Source: Isoperla grammatica (lineage: Eukaryota > Arthropoda > Insecta > Plecoptera > Perlodidae). Taken from it: DNA of 64,000 nt. Below the pieces are notes generated by a model. It was not told where the DNA came from and did not search any database. It was given only the letters and a program-made list of their open reading frames with translations. The translations under genes were made by a program, and so were the position numbers. Shown here in pieces: positions 26,301-41,146 of the stretch (positions are counted from its first letter, which is position 1; every line of letters begins with the position of its first letter). The stretch covers positions 21,348,197 through 21,412,196 of the forward strand of contig OX246749.1 in the NCBI GenBank assembly GCA_945910005.1. Reading direction: 5' to 3'.

Positions 26301-28544
26301 CTCTTGCGGCCCTTTTTGCAATCCAAGCGCCTAACAATCTCTCCAATGTGGCTCTCGTCACTCCGGCATACTTGCGGCCCTCTTGAATCAGAGCGCCTAA
26401 CAATCTCCCCAATGTGGATCTGGCCACTCCGTCATACTTGCGGCCCTCTTTGCAATCCAAGCGCCTCACAATCTCCCTAAGGTGGCACTTTCACTCCGTC
26501 ACTCTTGCGGCCCTCTTTGCAATCCAAGCGCCTAACAATCTCCCCCATGTGGTTCTCGCCACTCCGTCATACTTGCGGCCCTCTTTGCAATCAAAGCGCC
26601 TAACAATCTCCCCGATGTGGCTCTCGCCACTCCGTCATACTTGCGGCCCTCTTTTCAATCCAAGCGCCTTACAATCTCCCCAATGTGGCTCTCGTCACTT
26701 TGTCATACTTGCGGCCCTCTTTGCAATCCAAGCGCCTAACAATCTCTCGATGTGGTTCTCGTCACTCCGCCATACTTGCGGCCCTCTTTGCAGTCCAAGC
26801 GCCTAACAATCTCCCCAATGTGGCTCTCGTCACACCGTCATGCTTGCGGCCCTCTTTGCAATTCAAGCGCCTAACAATCTCCCCAGTGTGGCTCTCGTCA
26901 CTCTGCCATACTTGCGGCCCTCTTTGTAATCCAAGCGCCTAACAATCTCCCCAATGTGGCTCTCGACCCTCCGTCATTCTTGCGGCCCTCTTTGCAATCC
27001 AAGCGCCTAACAATCTCCCCGATGTGGCTCTCGTCACTCCACCTATATTTGCGGCCCTCTGTGCAATCAAAGCGCCTAACAATCTCCCCAGTGTTGCTCT
27101 CGCCACTCCGTCAAACTTGCGGCCCTCTTTGCAATCCAAGCGCCTAATTATGTCCTTAATGTGGCTCTCGTCACACCGTAATACTTGCGGCCCTCTTTGC
27201 AATCAGAGCGCCTTACAATCTCCCCAATGTGGCTCTCGTCACACCGTCATACTTGCGGCCCTCTTTGCCATCCAAGCACCAAACAATCTCCCCAATGTTG
27301 CTCTCGCCACTCCGTCATACTTGCGGCCCTCTTTGCAATCAGAGCGCCTTACAATCTCCTCAATATGGCTCTCGTCACTCCACCATACTTTCGGCCCTCT
27401 TTGCAATCAAAACGCGTAACAATCTCCCCGATGTGGCTCTCGGCACTCCGCCATTCTTGCGGCCCTCTTTGCATTCCAAGCGCCTAACAATCTCCCCAAT
27501 ATGGCTTTCGTCACTCCACCATACTTGCGGCCCTCTTTGCAATCAAAACAACTAACAATCTCCCTAATGTGGCTCTCGTCACACCTTCATACTTGCGGCC
27601 CTCTTTGCAATCAAAGCGCCTTACAATCTCCATAATGTGGCTCTCGTCACACCGTCATACTTGCGGCCCTCTTTGCAATCCAAACGCCTAACAATCTCCC
27701 CAATGTGGCTCTCGCCACTCAATCATACTTGCGGCCCTCTTTGCAATCCAAGCGCCTAACAGTCTCCCCAATGTGGTACTCGCCACTCCGTCATACTTAT
27801 GGCCCTCTTTGCAATCAAAGCGCATAACAATCTCCCCGATGTGGCTCTCGCCACTCCGTCATACTTGCGGCCCTCTTTTCAATCCAAGCGCCTAACAATC
27901 TCCCCAATGTGGCTCTCGACACTTTGTCATACTTGCGGCCCTCTTTGCAATCCAAGCGCCTTAATATCTCCCCGATGTGGTTCTCGTCACTCCGTCATAC
28001 TTGCGGCCCTCTTTGCCATCCAAGCGCCTAACAATCTCCCCAATGTGGCTCTCGTCAAACCGTAATGCTTGCAGCCCTCTTTGCAATTCAAGCGCCTAAC
28101 AATCTCCTCAGTGTGGCTCTCGTCACTCCGCCATACTTGCGGCCCTCTTTGCAATCCAAGTGCCTAACAATCTCCCCAATGTGGCTCTCGTCCCTCCACC
28201 TATATTTGCGGCCCTCTGTGCAATCAAAGCGCCTAACAATCTCCCCAGTGTTGCTCTCGCCACTCCGTCATACTTGCGGCCCACTTTGCAATCCAAGCGC
28301 CTAACAATGTCCCCAATGTGGCTCTCGTCACACCGTCATACTTGCGGACCTCTTTGCAATCCAAGCGCCTAACAATCTCCCCAGTGTTGCTTTCCCACTC
28401 CGTCATACTTGCGGCCCTCTTTGCAATCCAAGCGCCTAACAATCTCCCAAATGTGGCTCTCGTCACACCGTCATACTTGCGGCCCTCTTTGCAATACAAG
28501 CGTCTCACAATCTCTCCAATGTGGCTCTCGTCACTCCCCCATAC

Positions 28545-30058
28545 TTGCGGCCCTCTTTGCAATCCAAGTGCCTAACAATCTCCCCAATATGGCTCTCGCC
28601 ACTCCGCCATACTTGCGGCCCTCTTTGCAATCCAAGCGCCTAACAATCTCCCCAAGGTGGCACTTTCACTCCGTCACTCTTGCGGCCCTCTTTGCAATCC
28701 AAGCGCCTAACAATCTCTCCAATGTGGCTCTCGTCACTCCGGCATACTTGCGGCCCTCTTGAATCAGAGCGCCTAACAATCTCCCCAATGTGGATCTCGC
28801 CACTCCGTCATACTTGCGGCCCTCTTTGCAATCCAAGCGCCTCACAATCTCCCTAAGGTGGCACTTTCACTCCGTCACTCTTGCGGCCCTCTTTGCAATC
28901 CAAGCGCATAACAATCTCCCCCATGTGGTTCTCGCCACTCCGTCATACTTGCGGCCCTCTTTGCAATCAAAGCGCCTAACAATCTCCCCGATGTGGCTCT
29001 CGCCACTCCGTCATACTTGCGGCCCTCTTTTCAATCCAAGCGCCTAACAATCTCCCCAATGTGGCTCTCGTCACTTTGTCATACTTGCGGCCCTCTTTGC
29101 AATCCAAGCGCCTAACAATCTCTCAATGTGGTTCTCGTCACTCCGCCATACTTGCGGCCCTCTTTGCAGTCCGAGCGCCCAACAATCTCCCCAATGTGGC
29201 TCTCGTCACACCGTCATGCTTGCGGCCCTCTTTGCATTTCAAGCGCCTAACAATCTCCCCAGTGTGGCTCTCGTCACTCCGCCATACTTGCGGCCCTCTT
29301 TGTAATCCAAGCGCCTAACAATCTCCCCAATGTGGCTCTCGCCACTCCGTCATTCTTGCGGCCCTCTTTGCAATCCAAGCGCCTAACAATCTCCCCGATG
29401 TGGCTCTCGTCACTCCACCTATATTTGCGGCCCTCTGTGCAATCAAAGCGCCTAACAATCTCCCCAGTGTTGCTCTCGCCACTCCGTCAAACTTGCGGCC
29501 CTCTTTGCAATCCAAGCGCCTAATTATGTCCTTAATGTGGCTCTCGTCACACCGTCATACTTGCGGCCCTCTTTGCCATCCAAGCGCCTAACAATCTCCC
29601 CAATGTGGCTCTCGCCACTCCGTCATACTTGCGGCCCTCTTTGCAATCAGAGCGCCTTACAATCTCCCCGATGTGGCTTTCGCCACTCCGCCATTCTTGC
29701 GGCCCTCTTTGCAATCCAAGCGCCTAACAATCTCCCCAATATGGCTCTCGTCACTCCACCATACTTGCGGCCCTCTTTGCAATCAAAACGCTTAACAATC
29801 TCCCCAATGTGGCTCTCGTCAAACCTTCATACTTGCGGCCCTCTTTGCAATCCAAGTGCCTAACATATCCCCAATGTATCTCTCGTCACTCCGTCATACT
29901 TGCGGCCCTCTTTGCAATCCAAGCGCCTCACAAACTCCCCAATGTGGCTCTCGTCACTCCGTCATACTTGCGGCCCTCTTTGCAATCCAAGCGGTTAACA
30001 ATCTCCCCAATGTGGCTCTCGTCGCTCCGTCATACTTGCGGCCCTCTTTGCAATCCAA
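28545..30058 (+). repeat. 1.5-kb higher-order satellite repeat, copy 1
   Basis: Matches 43566-45079 at a spacing of 15,021 bp, from the AATCTCCCCAATATGG monomer to the CGTCGCTCCG monomer. Confidence 0.75.
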
Positions 30059-32879
30059 GCGCCTAACAATCTCCCCGATGTGGCTCTCGCCACTCCGTCA
30101 TACTTGCGGCCCTCTTTTAAATCCAAGCGCCTAACAATCTGTCATACTTGCGGCCCTCTTTGCAATCAAAGCGCCTATCAATCTCCCCAGTGTTGCTCTC
30201 GCCACTCCGTTAAACTTGCGGCCCTCTTTGCAATCCAAGCGCCTAACAATGTCCCCAATGTGGCTCTCGCCACTCCGTCATACTTGCGGCCCTCTTTGCA
30301 ATCAGAGCGCCTTACAATCTCCCCGATGTGGCTTTCGTCACTCCGCCATTCTTGCGGCCCTCTTTGCAATCCAAGCGCCTAACAATCTCCCCAATATGGC
30401 TCTCGTCACTCCACCATACTTGCGGCCCTCTTTGCAATCAAAACGCCTAACAATCTCCACAATGTGGCTCTCGTCAAACCTTCATACTTGCAGCCCTCTT
30501 TGCAATCAAAACGCCTAACAATCTCCCCAATGTGGCTCTCGTCAAACCTTCATACTTGCGGCCCTCTTTGCAATCAGAGCGCCTAAAAATCTCCCCAGTG
30601 TTGCTTTCGTCACTTCGTTATACTTGCGGCCCTCTTTGCAATCCAAGCGCCTCACAATCTCCCCAAGGTGGCACTTTCACTCCGTCACTCTTGCGGCCCT
30701 CTTTGCAATCCAAGCGCCTAACAATTTCTCCAATGTGGCTCTCGTCACTCCGGCATACTTGCGGCCCTCTTTGCAATCCAAGCGCCTTACAATCTCCCCA
30801 ATGTGGCTCTCGTCACACCGCCATACTTGCGGCCCTCTTTGCAATCAGAGCGCCTAACAATCTCCCCAATGTGGCTCTCGCCACTCCGTCATACTTGCGG
30901 CCCTCTTTGCAATCTGAGCGCCTTACAATCTCCCCAAGGTGGCAATTTCACTCAGTCACTCTTGCGGCCCTCTTTGCAATCCAAGCGCCTAACAATCTCC
31001 CCAATGTGGCTCTCACCTTTCCGTCATACTTGCGGCCCTCTTTGCAATCCAAGCGCCTAACAATCTCCCCAATGTGGCTCTCGTCACACCGTCATACTTG
31101 CGGCCCTCTTTGCAATCCAAGCGCCTAACAATCTCCCGAATGTGGCTCTCGCCACTCCGTCATACTTGCGGCCCTCTTTGCAATGCAAGCGCCTAACAAT
31201 CTCCCCAATGTGGCCTTCGTCACACCGTCATACTTGCGGCCCTCTTTGCAATCCAAGCGCCTAACAATCTCCATAATGTGGCTCTCGTCACACCGTCATA
31301 CTTGCGGCCCTCTTTGCAATCCAAGCGCCTAACAATCTCCCTAATGTGGCTCTCGCTACTCCGCCATTCTTGAGGCCCTCTTTGCAATCCAAGCGCCTAA
31401 CAATCTCCCCAATGTGGCCTTCGTCACACCGTCATACTTGCGGCCCTCTTTGCAATCCAAGCGCCTAACAATCTCCATAATGTGGCTCTCGTCACACCGT
31501 CATACTTGCGGCCCTCTTTGCAATCCAAGCGCCTAACAATCTCCCTAATGTGGCTCTCGCTACTCCGCCATTCTTGAGGCCCTCTTTGCAATCCAAGCGC
31601 CTAACAATCTCTTCAATGTGGCTCTCGCCACTTCGTCATACTTGCGGCCCTCTTTGCAATCCAAGCGCATAACAATCTCCCCAATATGGCTCTTTGCAAT
31701 CAGAGCGCCTTACAATCTCCATAATGTGGCTCTCGTCACACCGTCATACTTGCGGCCCTCTTTGCAATCCAAGCGCCTAACAATCTCCCTAATGTGGCTC
31801 TCGCTACTCCGCCATTCTTGAGGCCCTCTTTGCAATCCAAGCGCCTAACAATCTCTTCAATGTGGCTCTCGCCACTTCGTCATACTTGCGGCCCTCTTTG
31901 CAATCCAAGCGCATAACAATCTCCCCAATATGGCTCTTTGCAATCAGAGCGCCTTACAATCTCTCCAATGTGGCTCTCGTCACTTCCCCATACTTGCGGC
32001 CCTCTTTGCAATGCAAGTGCCTTACATCTCCCCAGTGTTGCTCTCGCCACTCCGTCATACTTGCGGCCCTCTTTGCAATCCAAGCGCCTAACAATCTCCC
32101 CAATGTGGCTCTCGTCACACCGTCATACTTGCGGCCCTCTTTGCAATACAAGCGTCTAACAATCTCTCCAATGTGGCTCTCGTCACTCCCCCATACTTGC
32201 GGCCCTCTTTGCAATCCAAGTGCCTTACATCTCCCTAATGTGGCTCTCGCCACTCCGCCATACTTGCGGCCCTCTTTGCCATCCAAGCGCCTTACAATCT
32301 CCTCAATGTGGCTCTCGCCACTCCGTCATACTTGCGGCCCTCTTTGCAATCAAAGCGCCTTACAATCTCCCCAATGTGGCTCTCGCCACTCCGTCATACT
32401 TGCGGCCCTCTTTGCAATCAGAGTGCCTTACAATCTCACCAATGTATCTCTCGTCACACCGTCATACTTGCGGCCCTCTTTGCCATCCAAGCACCAAACA
32501 ATCTCCCCAATGTTGCTCTCGCCACTCCGTCATACTTGCGGCCCTCTTTGCAATCAGAGCGCCTTACAATCTCCCCAATATGGCTCTCGTCACTCCACCA
32601 TACTTGCGGCCCTCTTTGCAATCAAAACGCGTAACAATCTCCCCGATGTGGCTCTCGGCACTCCGCCATTCTTGCGGCCCTCTTTGCATTCCAAGCGCCT
32701 AACAATCTCCCCAATATGGCTTTCGTCACTCCACCATACTTGCGGCCCTCTTTGCAATCAAAACAACTAACAATCTCCCTAATGTGGCTCTCGTCACACC
32801 TTCATACTTGCGGCCCTCTTTGCAATCAAAGCGCCTAACAATCTCCATAATGTGGCTCTCGTCACACCGTCATACTTGC

Positions 32880-34910
32880 GGCCCTCTTTGCAATCCAAGC
32901 GCCTAACAATCTCCCCAATGTGGCTCTCGCCACTTCGTCATACTTGCGGCCCTCTTTGCAATCCAAGCGCCTAACAATCTCCCTAATGTGGCTCTCGCTA
33001 CTCCGCCATTCTTGAGGCCCTCTTTGCATTCCAAGCGCCTAACAATCTCCCCAATGTGGCTCTCGCCACTTCGTCATACTTGCGGCCCTCTTTGAAATCC
33101 AAGCGCCTAACAATCTCCCTTATGTGGCTCTCGCCACTCCGTCATACTTGCGGCCCTCTTTGCAATCCAAGCGCATAACAATCTCCCCAATATGGCTCTT
33201 TGCAATCAGAGCGCCTTACAATATCTCCAATGTGGCTCTCGTCACTCCCCCATACTTGCGGCTCTCTTTGCAATCCAAGTGCCTTACATCTCCCCAGTGT
33301 TGCTCTCGCCACTCCGTCATACTTGCGGCCCTCTTTGCAATCCAAGCGCCTAACAATCTCCCCAATGTGGCTCTCGTCACACCGTCATACTTGCGGCCCT
33401 CTTTGCAATACAAGCGTCTAACAATCTCTCCAATGTGGCTCTCGTCACTCCCCCATACTTGCGGCCCTCTTTGCAATCCAAGTGCCTTACATCTCCCTAA
33501 TGTGGCTCTCGCCACTCCGCTATACTTGCGGCCCTCTTTGCCATCCAAGCGCCTAACAATCTCCTTAATGTGGCTCTCGCCACTCCGTCATACTTGCGGC
33601 CCTCTTTGCAATCAAAGCGCCTTACAATCTCCCCAATGTGGCTCTCGCCACTCCGTCATACTTGCGGCCCTCTTTGCAATCAGAGCGCCTTACAATCTCC
33701 CCAATGTGGCTCTCGTCACACCGTCATACTTGCGGCCCTCTTTGCCATCCAAGCACCAAACAATCTCCCCAATGTTGCTCTCGCCACTCCGTCATACTTG
33801 CGGCCCTCTTTGCAATCAGAGCGCCTTACAATCTCCCCAATATGGCTCTCGTCACTCCACCATACTTGCGGCCCTCTTTGCAATCAAAACGCGTAACAAT
33901 CTCCCGGATGTGGCTCTCGGCACTCCGCCATTCTTGCGGCCCTCTTTGCATTCCAAGCGCCTAACAATCTCCCCAATATGGCTTTCGTCACTCCACCATA
34001 CTTGCGGCCCTCTTTGCAATCAAAACAACTAACAATCTCCCTAATGTGGCTCTCGTCACACCTTCATACTTGCGGCCCTCTTTGCAATCAAAGCGCCTAA
34101 CAATCTCCATAATGTGGCTCTCGTCACACCGTCATACTTGCGGCCCTCTTGGCAATCCAAACGCCTAACAATCTCCCCAATGTGGCTCTCGCCACTCCGT
34201 CATACTTGCGGCCCTCTTTGCAATCCAAGCGCCTAACAGTCTCCCCAATGTGGTACTCGCCACTCCGTCATACTTGCGGCCCTCTTTGCAATCAAAGCGC
34301 ATAACAATCTCCCCGATGTGGCTCTCGCCACTCCGTCATACTTGCGGCCCTCTTTTCAATCCAAGCGCCTAACAATCTCCCCAATGTGGCTCTCGACACT
34401 TTGTCATACTTGCGGCCCTCTTTGCAATCCAAGCGCCTTACCATCTCCCCGATGTGGTTCTCGTCACTCCGTCATACTTGCGGCCCTCTTTGCCATCCAA
34501 GCGCCTAACAATCTCCCCAATGTGGCTCTCGTCAAACCGTAATGCTTGCAGCCCTCTTTGCAATTCAAGCGCCTAACAATCTCCCCAGTGTGGCTCTCGT
34601 CACTCCGCCATACTTGCGGCCCTCTTTGCAATCCAAGCGCCTAACAATCTCCCCAATGTGGCTCTCGTCCCTCCACCTATATTTGCGGCCCTCTGTGCAA
34701 TCAAAGCGCCTAACAATCTCCCCAGTGTTGCTCTCGCCACTCCGTCATACTTGCGGCCCACTTTGCAATCCAAACGCCTAACAATGTCCCCAATGTGGCT
34801 CTCGTCACACCGTCATACTTGCGGACCTCTTTGCAATCCAAGCGCCTAACAATCTCCCCAGTGTTGCTTTCCCACTCCGTCATACTTGCGGCCCTCTTTG
34901 CAATCCAAGC
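32880..34910 (+). repeat. 2.0-kb higher-order satellite repeat, copy 1
   Basis: Matches 39116-41146 at a constant spacing of 6,236 bp with the same sequence of variant and truncated monomers. The match ends where CCTTACAATCTCCCCCATG here faces CCTAACAATCTCCCCAATG in the other copy. Its left portion is also related to 31862-32770 at a spacing of 1,262 bp. Confidence 0.75.
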
Positions 34911-37900
34911 GCCTTACAATCTCCCCCATGTGGTTCTCGCCACTCCGTCATACTTGCGGCCCTCTTTGCAATCAAAGCGCCTAACAATCTCCCCGATGTG
35001 GCTCTCGCCACTTTGTCATACTTGCGGCCCTCTTTTCAATCCAAGCGCCTAACAATCTCCCCAATGTGGCTCTCGTCACTTTGTCATACTTGCGGCCCTC
35101 TTTGCAATCCAAGCGCCTAACAATCTCTCGATGTGGTTCTCGTCACTCCGCTCCGCCATACTTGCGGCCCTCTTTGCAGTCCAAGCGCCTAACAATCTCT
35201 CCAATGTGGCTCTCGTCACACCGTCATGCTTGCGGCCCTCTTTGCAATCCAAGCGCCTAACAATCTCCCCGATGTGGCTCTCGTCACTCCACCTATATTT
35301 GCGGCCCTCTGTGCAATCAAAGCGCCTAACAATCTCCCCAGTGTTGCTCTCGCCACTCCGTCAAACTTGCGGCCCTCTTTGCAATCCAAGCGCCTAATTA
35401 TGTCCTTAATGTGGCTCTCGTCACACCGTCATACTTGCGGCCCTCTTTGTAATCAGAGCGCCTTACAATCTCCCCAATGTGGCTCTCGTCACACCGTCAT
35501 ACTTGCGGCCCTCTTTGCCATCCAAGCACCAAACAATCTCCCCAATGTTGCTCTCGCCACTCCGTCATACTTGCGGCCCTCTTTGCAATCAGCGCGCCTT
35601 ACAATCTCCCCAATATGGCTCTCGTCACTCCACCATACTTGCGGCCCTCTTTGCAATCAAAACGCGTAACAATCTCCCCGATGTGGCTCTCGGCACTCCG
35701 CCATTCTTGCGGCCCTCTTTGCATTCCAAGCGCCTAACAATCTCCCCAATATGGCTTTCGTCACTCCACCATACTTGCGGCCCTCTTTGCAATCAAAACA
35801 ACTAACAATCTCCCTAATGTGGCTCTCGTCACACCTTCATACTTGCGGCCCTCTTTGCAATGCAAGCGCCTAACAATCTCCCCAATGTGGCCCTCGTCAC
35901 ACCGTCATACTTGCGGCCCTCTTTGCAATACAAGCGTCTAACAATCTCTCCAATGTGGCTCTCGTCACTCCACCATACTTGCGGCCCTCTTTGCAATCCA
36001 AGTGCCAAACATCTCCCTAATGTGGCTCTCGCCACTCCGCCATACTTGCGGCCCTCTTTGCAATCCAAGCGCCGAACTGTCTCCCTAATGTGGCTCTCGC
36101 CACTCCGTCATACTTGCGGCCCTCTTTGCAATCCAAGCGCATAATAATCTCCCCAATATGGCTCTTTGCAATCAGAGCGCCTTACAATCTCCCCGATGTG
36201 GATCTCGCCAGTCCGCCATTCTTGAGGCCCTCTTTGCAATCCAAGCGCCTAACAATCTCCCCAATGTGGCTCTCGCCACTTCGTCATACTTGCGGCCCTC
36301 TTTGCAATCAGAGCGCCTTACAATCTCTCCAATGTGGCTCTCGTCACTCCCCCATACTTGCGGCCCTCTTTGCAATCCAAGTGCCTTACATCTCCCCAGT
36401 GTTGCTCTCGCCACTCCGTCATACTTGCGGCCCTCTTTGCAATCCAAGCGCCTAACAATCTCTTCAATGTGGCTCTCGTCACACCGTCATACTTGCGGCC
36501 CTCTTTGCAATACAAGCGTCTAACAATCTCTCCAATGTGGCTCTCGTCACTCCCCCATACTTGCGGCCCTCTTTGCAATCCAAGTGCCTTACATCTCCCT
36601 AATGTGGCTCTCGCCACTCCGCCATACTTGCGGCCCTCTTTGCCATCCAAGCGCCTAACAATCTCCTCAATGTGGCTCTCGCCACTCCGTTATACTTGCG
36701 GCCCTCTTTGCAATCAAAGCGCCTTACAATCTCCCCAATGTGGCTCTCGCCACTCCGTCATACTTGCGGCCCTCTTGGCAATCAGAGCGCCTTACAATCT
36801 CCCCAATGTGGCTCTCGTCACACCGTCATACTTGCGGCCCTCTTTGCCATCCAAGCACCAAACAATCTCCCCAATGTTGCTCTCGCCACTCCGTCATACT
36901 TGCGGCCCTCTTTGCAATCAGAGCGCCTTACAATCTCCCCAATATGGCTCTCTTCACTCCACCATACTTGCGGCCCTCTTTGCAATCAAAACGCGTAACA
37001 ATCTCCCCGATGTGGCTCTCGGCACTCCGCCATTCTTGCGGCCCTCTTTGCATTCCAAGCGCCTAACAATCTCCCCAATATGGCTTTCGTCACTCCACCA
37101 TACTTGCGGCCCTCTTTGCAATCAAAACAACTAACAATCTCCCCAGTGTTGCTTTCCCACTCCGTCATACTTGCGGCCCTCTTTGCAATCCAAGCGCCTA
37201 ACAATCTCCCCAATGTGGCTCTCGTCACACCGTCATACTTGCGGCCCTCTTTGCAATACAAGCGTCTCACAATCTCTCCAATGTGGCTCTCGTCATTCCC
37301 CCATACTTGCGGCCCTCTTTGCAATCCAAGTGCCTAACAATCTCCCCAATATGGCTCTCGCCACTCCGCCATACTTGCGGCCCTCTTTGCAATCCAAGCG
37401 CCTATGTATCTCCCCAAGGTGGCACTTTCACTCCGTCACTCTTGCGGCCCTCTTTGCAATCCAAGCGCCTAACAATCTCTCCAATGTGGCTCTCGTCACT
37501 CCGGCATACTTGCAGCCCTCTTGAATCAGAGCGCCTAACAATCTCCCCAATGTGGATCTCGCCACTCAGTCATACTTGCGGCCCTCTTTGCAATCCAAGC
37601 GCCTCACAATCTCCCAAGGTGGCACTTTCACTCCGTCACTCTTGCGGCCCTCTTTGCAATCCAAGCGCCTAACAATCTCCCCCATGTGGTTCTCGCCACT
37701 CCGTCATACTTGCGGCCCTCTTTGCAATCAAAGCGCTTAACAATCTCCCCGATGTGGCTCTCGCCACTCCGTCATACTTGCGGCCCTCTTTTCAATCCAA
37801 GCGCCTAACAATCTCCCCAATGTGGCTCTCGTCACTTTGTCATACTTGCGGCCCTCTTTGCAATCCAAGCGCCTAACAATCTCTCGATGTGGTTCTCGTC

Positions 37901-39115
37901 ACTCCGCTCCGCCATACTTGCGGCCCTCTTTGCACCAAGCGCCTAACAATCTCCCCAATGTGGCTCTCGTCACACCGTCATGCTTGCGGCCCTCTTTGCA
38001 ATTCTAGCGCCTAACAATCTCCCCGGTGTGGCTTTCGTCACTCCGCCATACTTGCGGCCCTCTTTGTAATCCAAGCGCCTAAAAATCTCCCCAATGTGGC
38101 TCTCGCCACTCCGTCATTCTTGTGGCCCTCTTTGCAATCCAAGCGCCTAACAATCTCCCCGATGTGGCTCTCGTCACTCCACCTATATTTGCGGCCCTCT
38201 GTGCAATCAAAGCGCCAAACAATCTCCCCAGTGTTGCTCTCGCCACTCCGTCAAACTTGCGGCCCTCTTTGCAATCCAAGCGCCTAATTATGTCCTTAAT
38301 GTGGCTCTCGTCACACCGTCATACTTGCGGCCCTCTTTGCAATCAGAGCGCCTTACAATCTCCCCAATGTGGCTCTCGTCACACCGTCATACTTGCGGCC
38401 CTCTTTGCCATCCAAGCACCAAACAATCTCCCCAATGTTGCTCTCGCCACTCCGTCATACTTGCGGCCCTCTTTGCAATCAGAGCGCCTTACAATCTCCC
38501 CAATATGGCTCTCGTCACTCCACCATACTTGCGGCCCTCTTTGCAATCAAAACGCGTAACAATCTCCCCAAAGTGGCTCTCGGCACTCCGCCATTCTTGC
38601 GGCCCTCTTTGCATTCCAAGCGCCTAACAATCTCCCCAATATGGCTTTCGTCACTCCACCATACTTGCGGCCCTCTTTGCAATCAAAACAACTAACAATC
38701 TCCCTAATGTGGCTCTCGTCACACCTTCATACTTGCGGCCCTCTTTGCAATGCAAGCGCCTAACAATCTCCCCAATGTGGCCCTCGTCACACCGTCATAC
38801 TTGCGGCCCTCTTTGCAATACAAGCGTCTATTCATCTCTCCAATGTGGCTCTCGTCACTCCACCATACTTGCGGCCTTCTTTGCAATCCAAGTGCCTAAC
38901 ATCTCCCTAATGTGGCTCTCGCCACTCCGCCATACTTGCGGCCCTCTTTGCAATCCAAGCGCCTAACAATCTCCCTAATGTGGCTCTCGCCACTCCGTCA
39001 TACTTGCGGCCCTCTTTGCAATCCAAGCGCATAATAATCTCCCCAATATGGCTCTTTGCAATCAGAGCGCCTTACAATCTCCCCGATGTGGATCTCGCCA
39101 GTCCGCCATTCTTGA

Positions 39116-41146
39116 GGCCCTCTTTGCAATCCAAGCGCCTAACAATCTCCCCAATGTGGCTCTCGCCACTTTGTCATACTTGCGGCCCTCTTTGCAATCC
39201 AAGCGCCTAACAATCTCCCTAATGTGGCTCTCGCTACTCCGCCATTCTTGAGGCCCTCTTTGCATTCCAAGCGCCTAACAATCTCCCCAATGTGGCTCTC
39301 GCCACTTCGTCATTCTTGCGGCCCTCTTTGCAATCCAAGCGCCTAACAATCTCCCTTATGTGGCTCTCGCCACTCCGTCATACTTGCGGCCCTCTTTGCA
39401 ATCCAAGCGCATAACAATCTCCCCAATATGGCTCTTTGCAATCAGAGCGCCTTACAATCTCTCCAATGTGGCTCTCGTCACTCCCCCATACTTGCGGCCC
39501 TCTTTGCAATCCAAGTGCCTTACATCTCCCCAGTGTTGCTCTCGCCACTCCGTCATACTTGCGGCCCTCTTTGCAATCCAAGCGCCTAACAATCTCCCCA
39601 ATGTGGCTCTCGTCACACCGTCATACTTGCGGCCCTCTTTGCAATACAAGCGTCTAACAATCTCTCCAATGTGGCTCTCGTCACTCCCCCATACTTGCGG
39701 CCCTCTTTGCAATCCAAGTGCCTTACATCTCCCTAGTGTGGCTCTCGCCACTCCGCCATACTTGCGGCCCTCTTTGCCATCCAAGCGCCTAACAATCTCC
39801 TCAATGTGGCTCTCGCCACTCCGTCATACTTGCGGCCCTCTTTGCAATCAAAGCGCCTTACAATCACCCCAATGTGGCTCTCGCCACTCCGTCATACTTG
39901 CGGCCCTCTTTGCAATCAGAGCGCCTTACAATCTCCCCAATGTGGCTCTCGTCACACCGTCATACTTGCGGCCCTCTTTGCCATCCAAGCACCAAACAAT
40001 CTCCCCAATGTTGCTCTCGCCACTCCGTCATACTTGCGGCCCTCTTTACAATCAGAGCGCCTTACAATCTCCCCAATATGGCTCTCGTCACTCCACCATA
40101 CTTGCGGCCCTCTTTGCAATCAAAACGCGTAACAATCTCCCCGATGTGGCACTCGGCACTCCGCCATTCTTGCGGCCCTCTTTGCATTCCAAGCGCCTAA
40201 CAATCTCCCCAATATGGCTTTCGTCACTCCACCATACTTGCGGCCCTCTTTGCAATCAAAACAACTAACAATCTCCCTAATGTGGCTCTCGTCACACCTT
40301 CATACTTGCGGCCCTCTTTGCAATCAAAGCGCCTAACAATCTCCATAATGTGGCTCTCGTCACACCGTCATACTTGCGGCCCTCTTTGCAATCCAAACGC
40401 CTAACAATCTTCCCAATGTGGCTCTCGCCACTCCGTCATACTTGCGGCCCTCTTTGCAATCCAAGCGCCTAACAGTCTCCCCAATGTGGTACTCGCCACT
40501 CCGTCATACTTGCGGCCCTCTTTGCAATCAAAGCGCATAACAATCTCCCCGATGTGGCTCTCGCCACTCCGTCATACTTGCGGCCCTCTTTTCAATCCAA
40601 GCGCCTAACAATCTCCCCAATGTGGCTCTCGACACTTTGTCATACTTGCGGCCCTCTTTGCAATCCAAGCGCCTTACCATCTCCCCGATGTGGTTCTCGT
40701 CACTCCGTCATACTTGCGGCCCTCTTTGCCATCCAAGCGCCTAACAATCTCCCCAATGTGGCTCTCGTCAAACCGTAATGCTTGCAGCCCTCTTTGCAAT
40801 TCAAGCGCCTAACAATCTCCCCAGTGTGGCTCTCGTCACTCCGCCATACTTGCATCCCTCTGTGCAATCAAAGCGCCTAACAATCTCCCCAATGTGGCTC
40901 TCGTCTCTCCACCTATATTTGCGGCCCTCTGTGCAATCAAAGCGCCTAACAATCTCCCCAGTGTTGCTCTCGCCACTCCGTCATACTTACGGCCCACTTT
41001 GCAATCCAAGCGCCTAACAATGTCCCCAATGTGGCTCTCGTCACACCGTCATACTTGCGGACCTCTTTGCAATCCAAGCGCCTAACAATCTCCCCAGTGT
41101 TGCTTTCCCACTCCGTCATACTTGCGGCCCTCTTTGCAATCCAAGC
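39116..41146 (+). repeat. 2.0-kb higher-order satellite repeat, copy 2
   Basis: Second copy of the 2.0-kb segment; the array right of it continues into variants also found near 42.3-43.5 kb. Confidence 0.75.
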
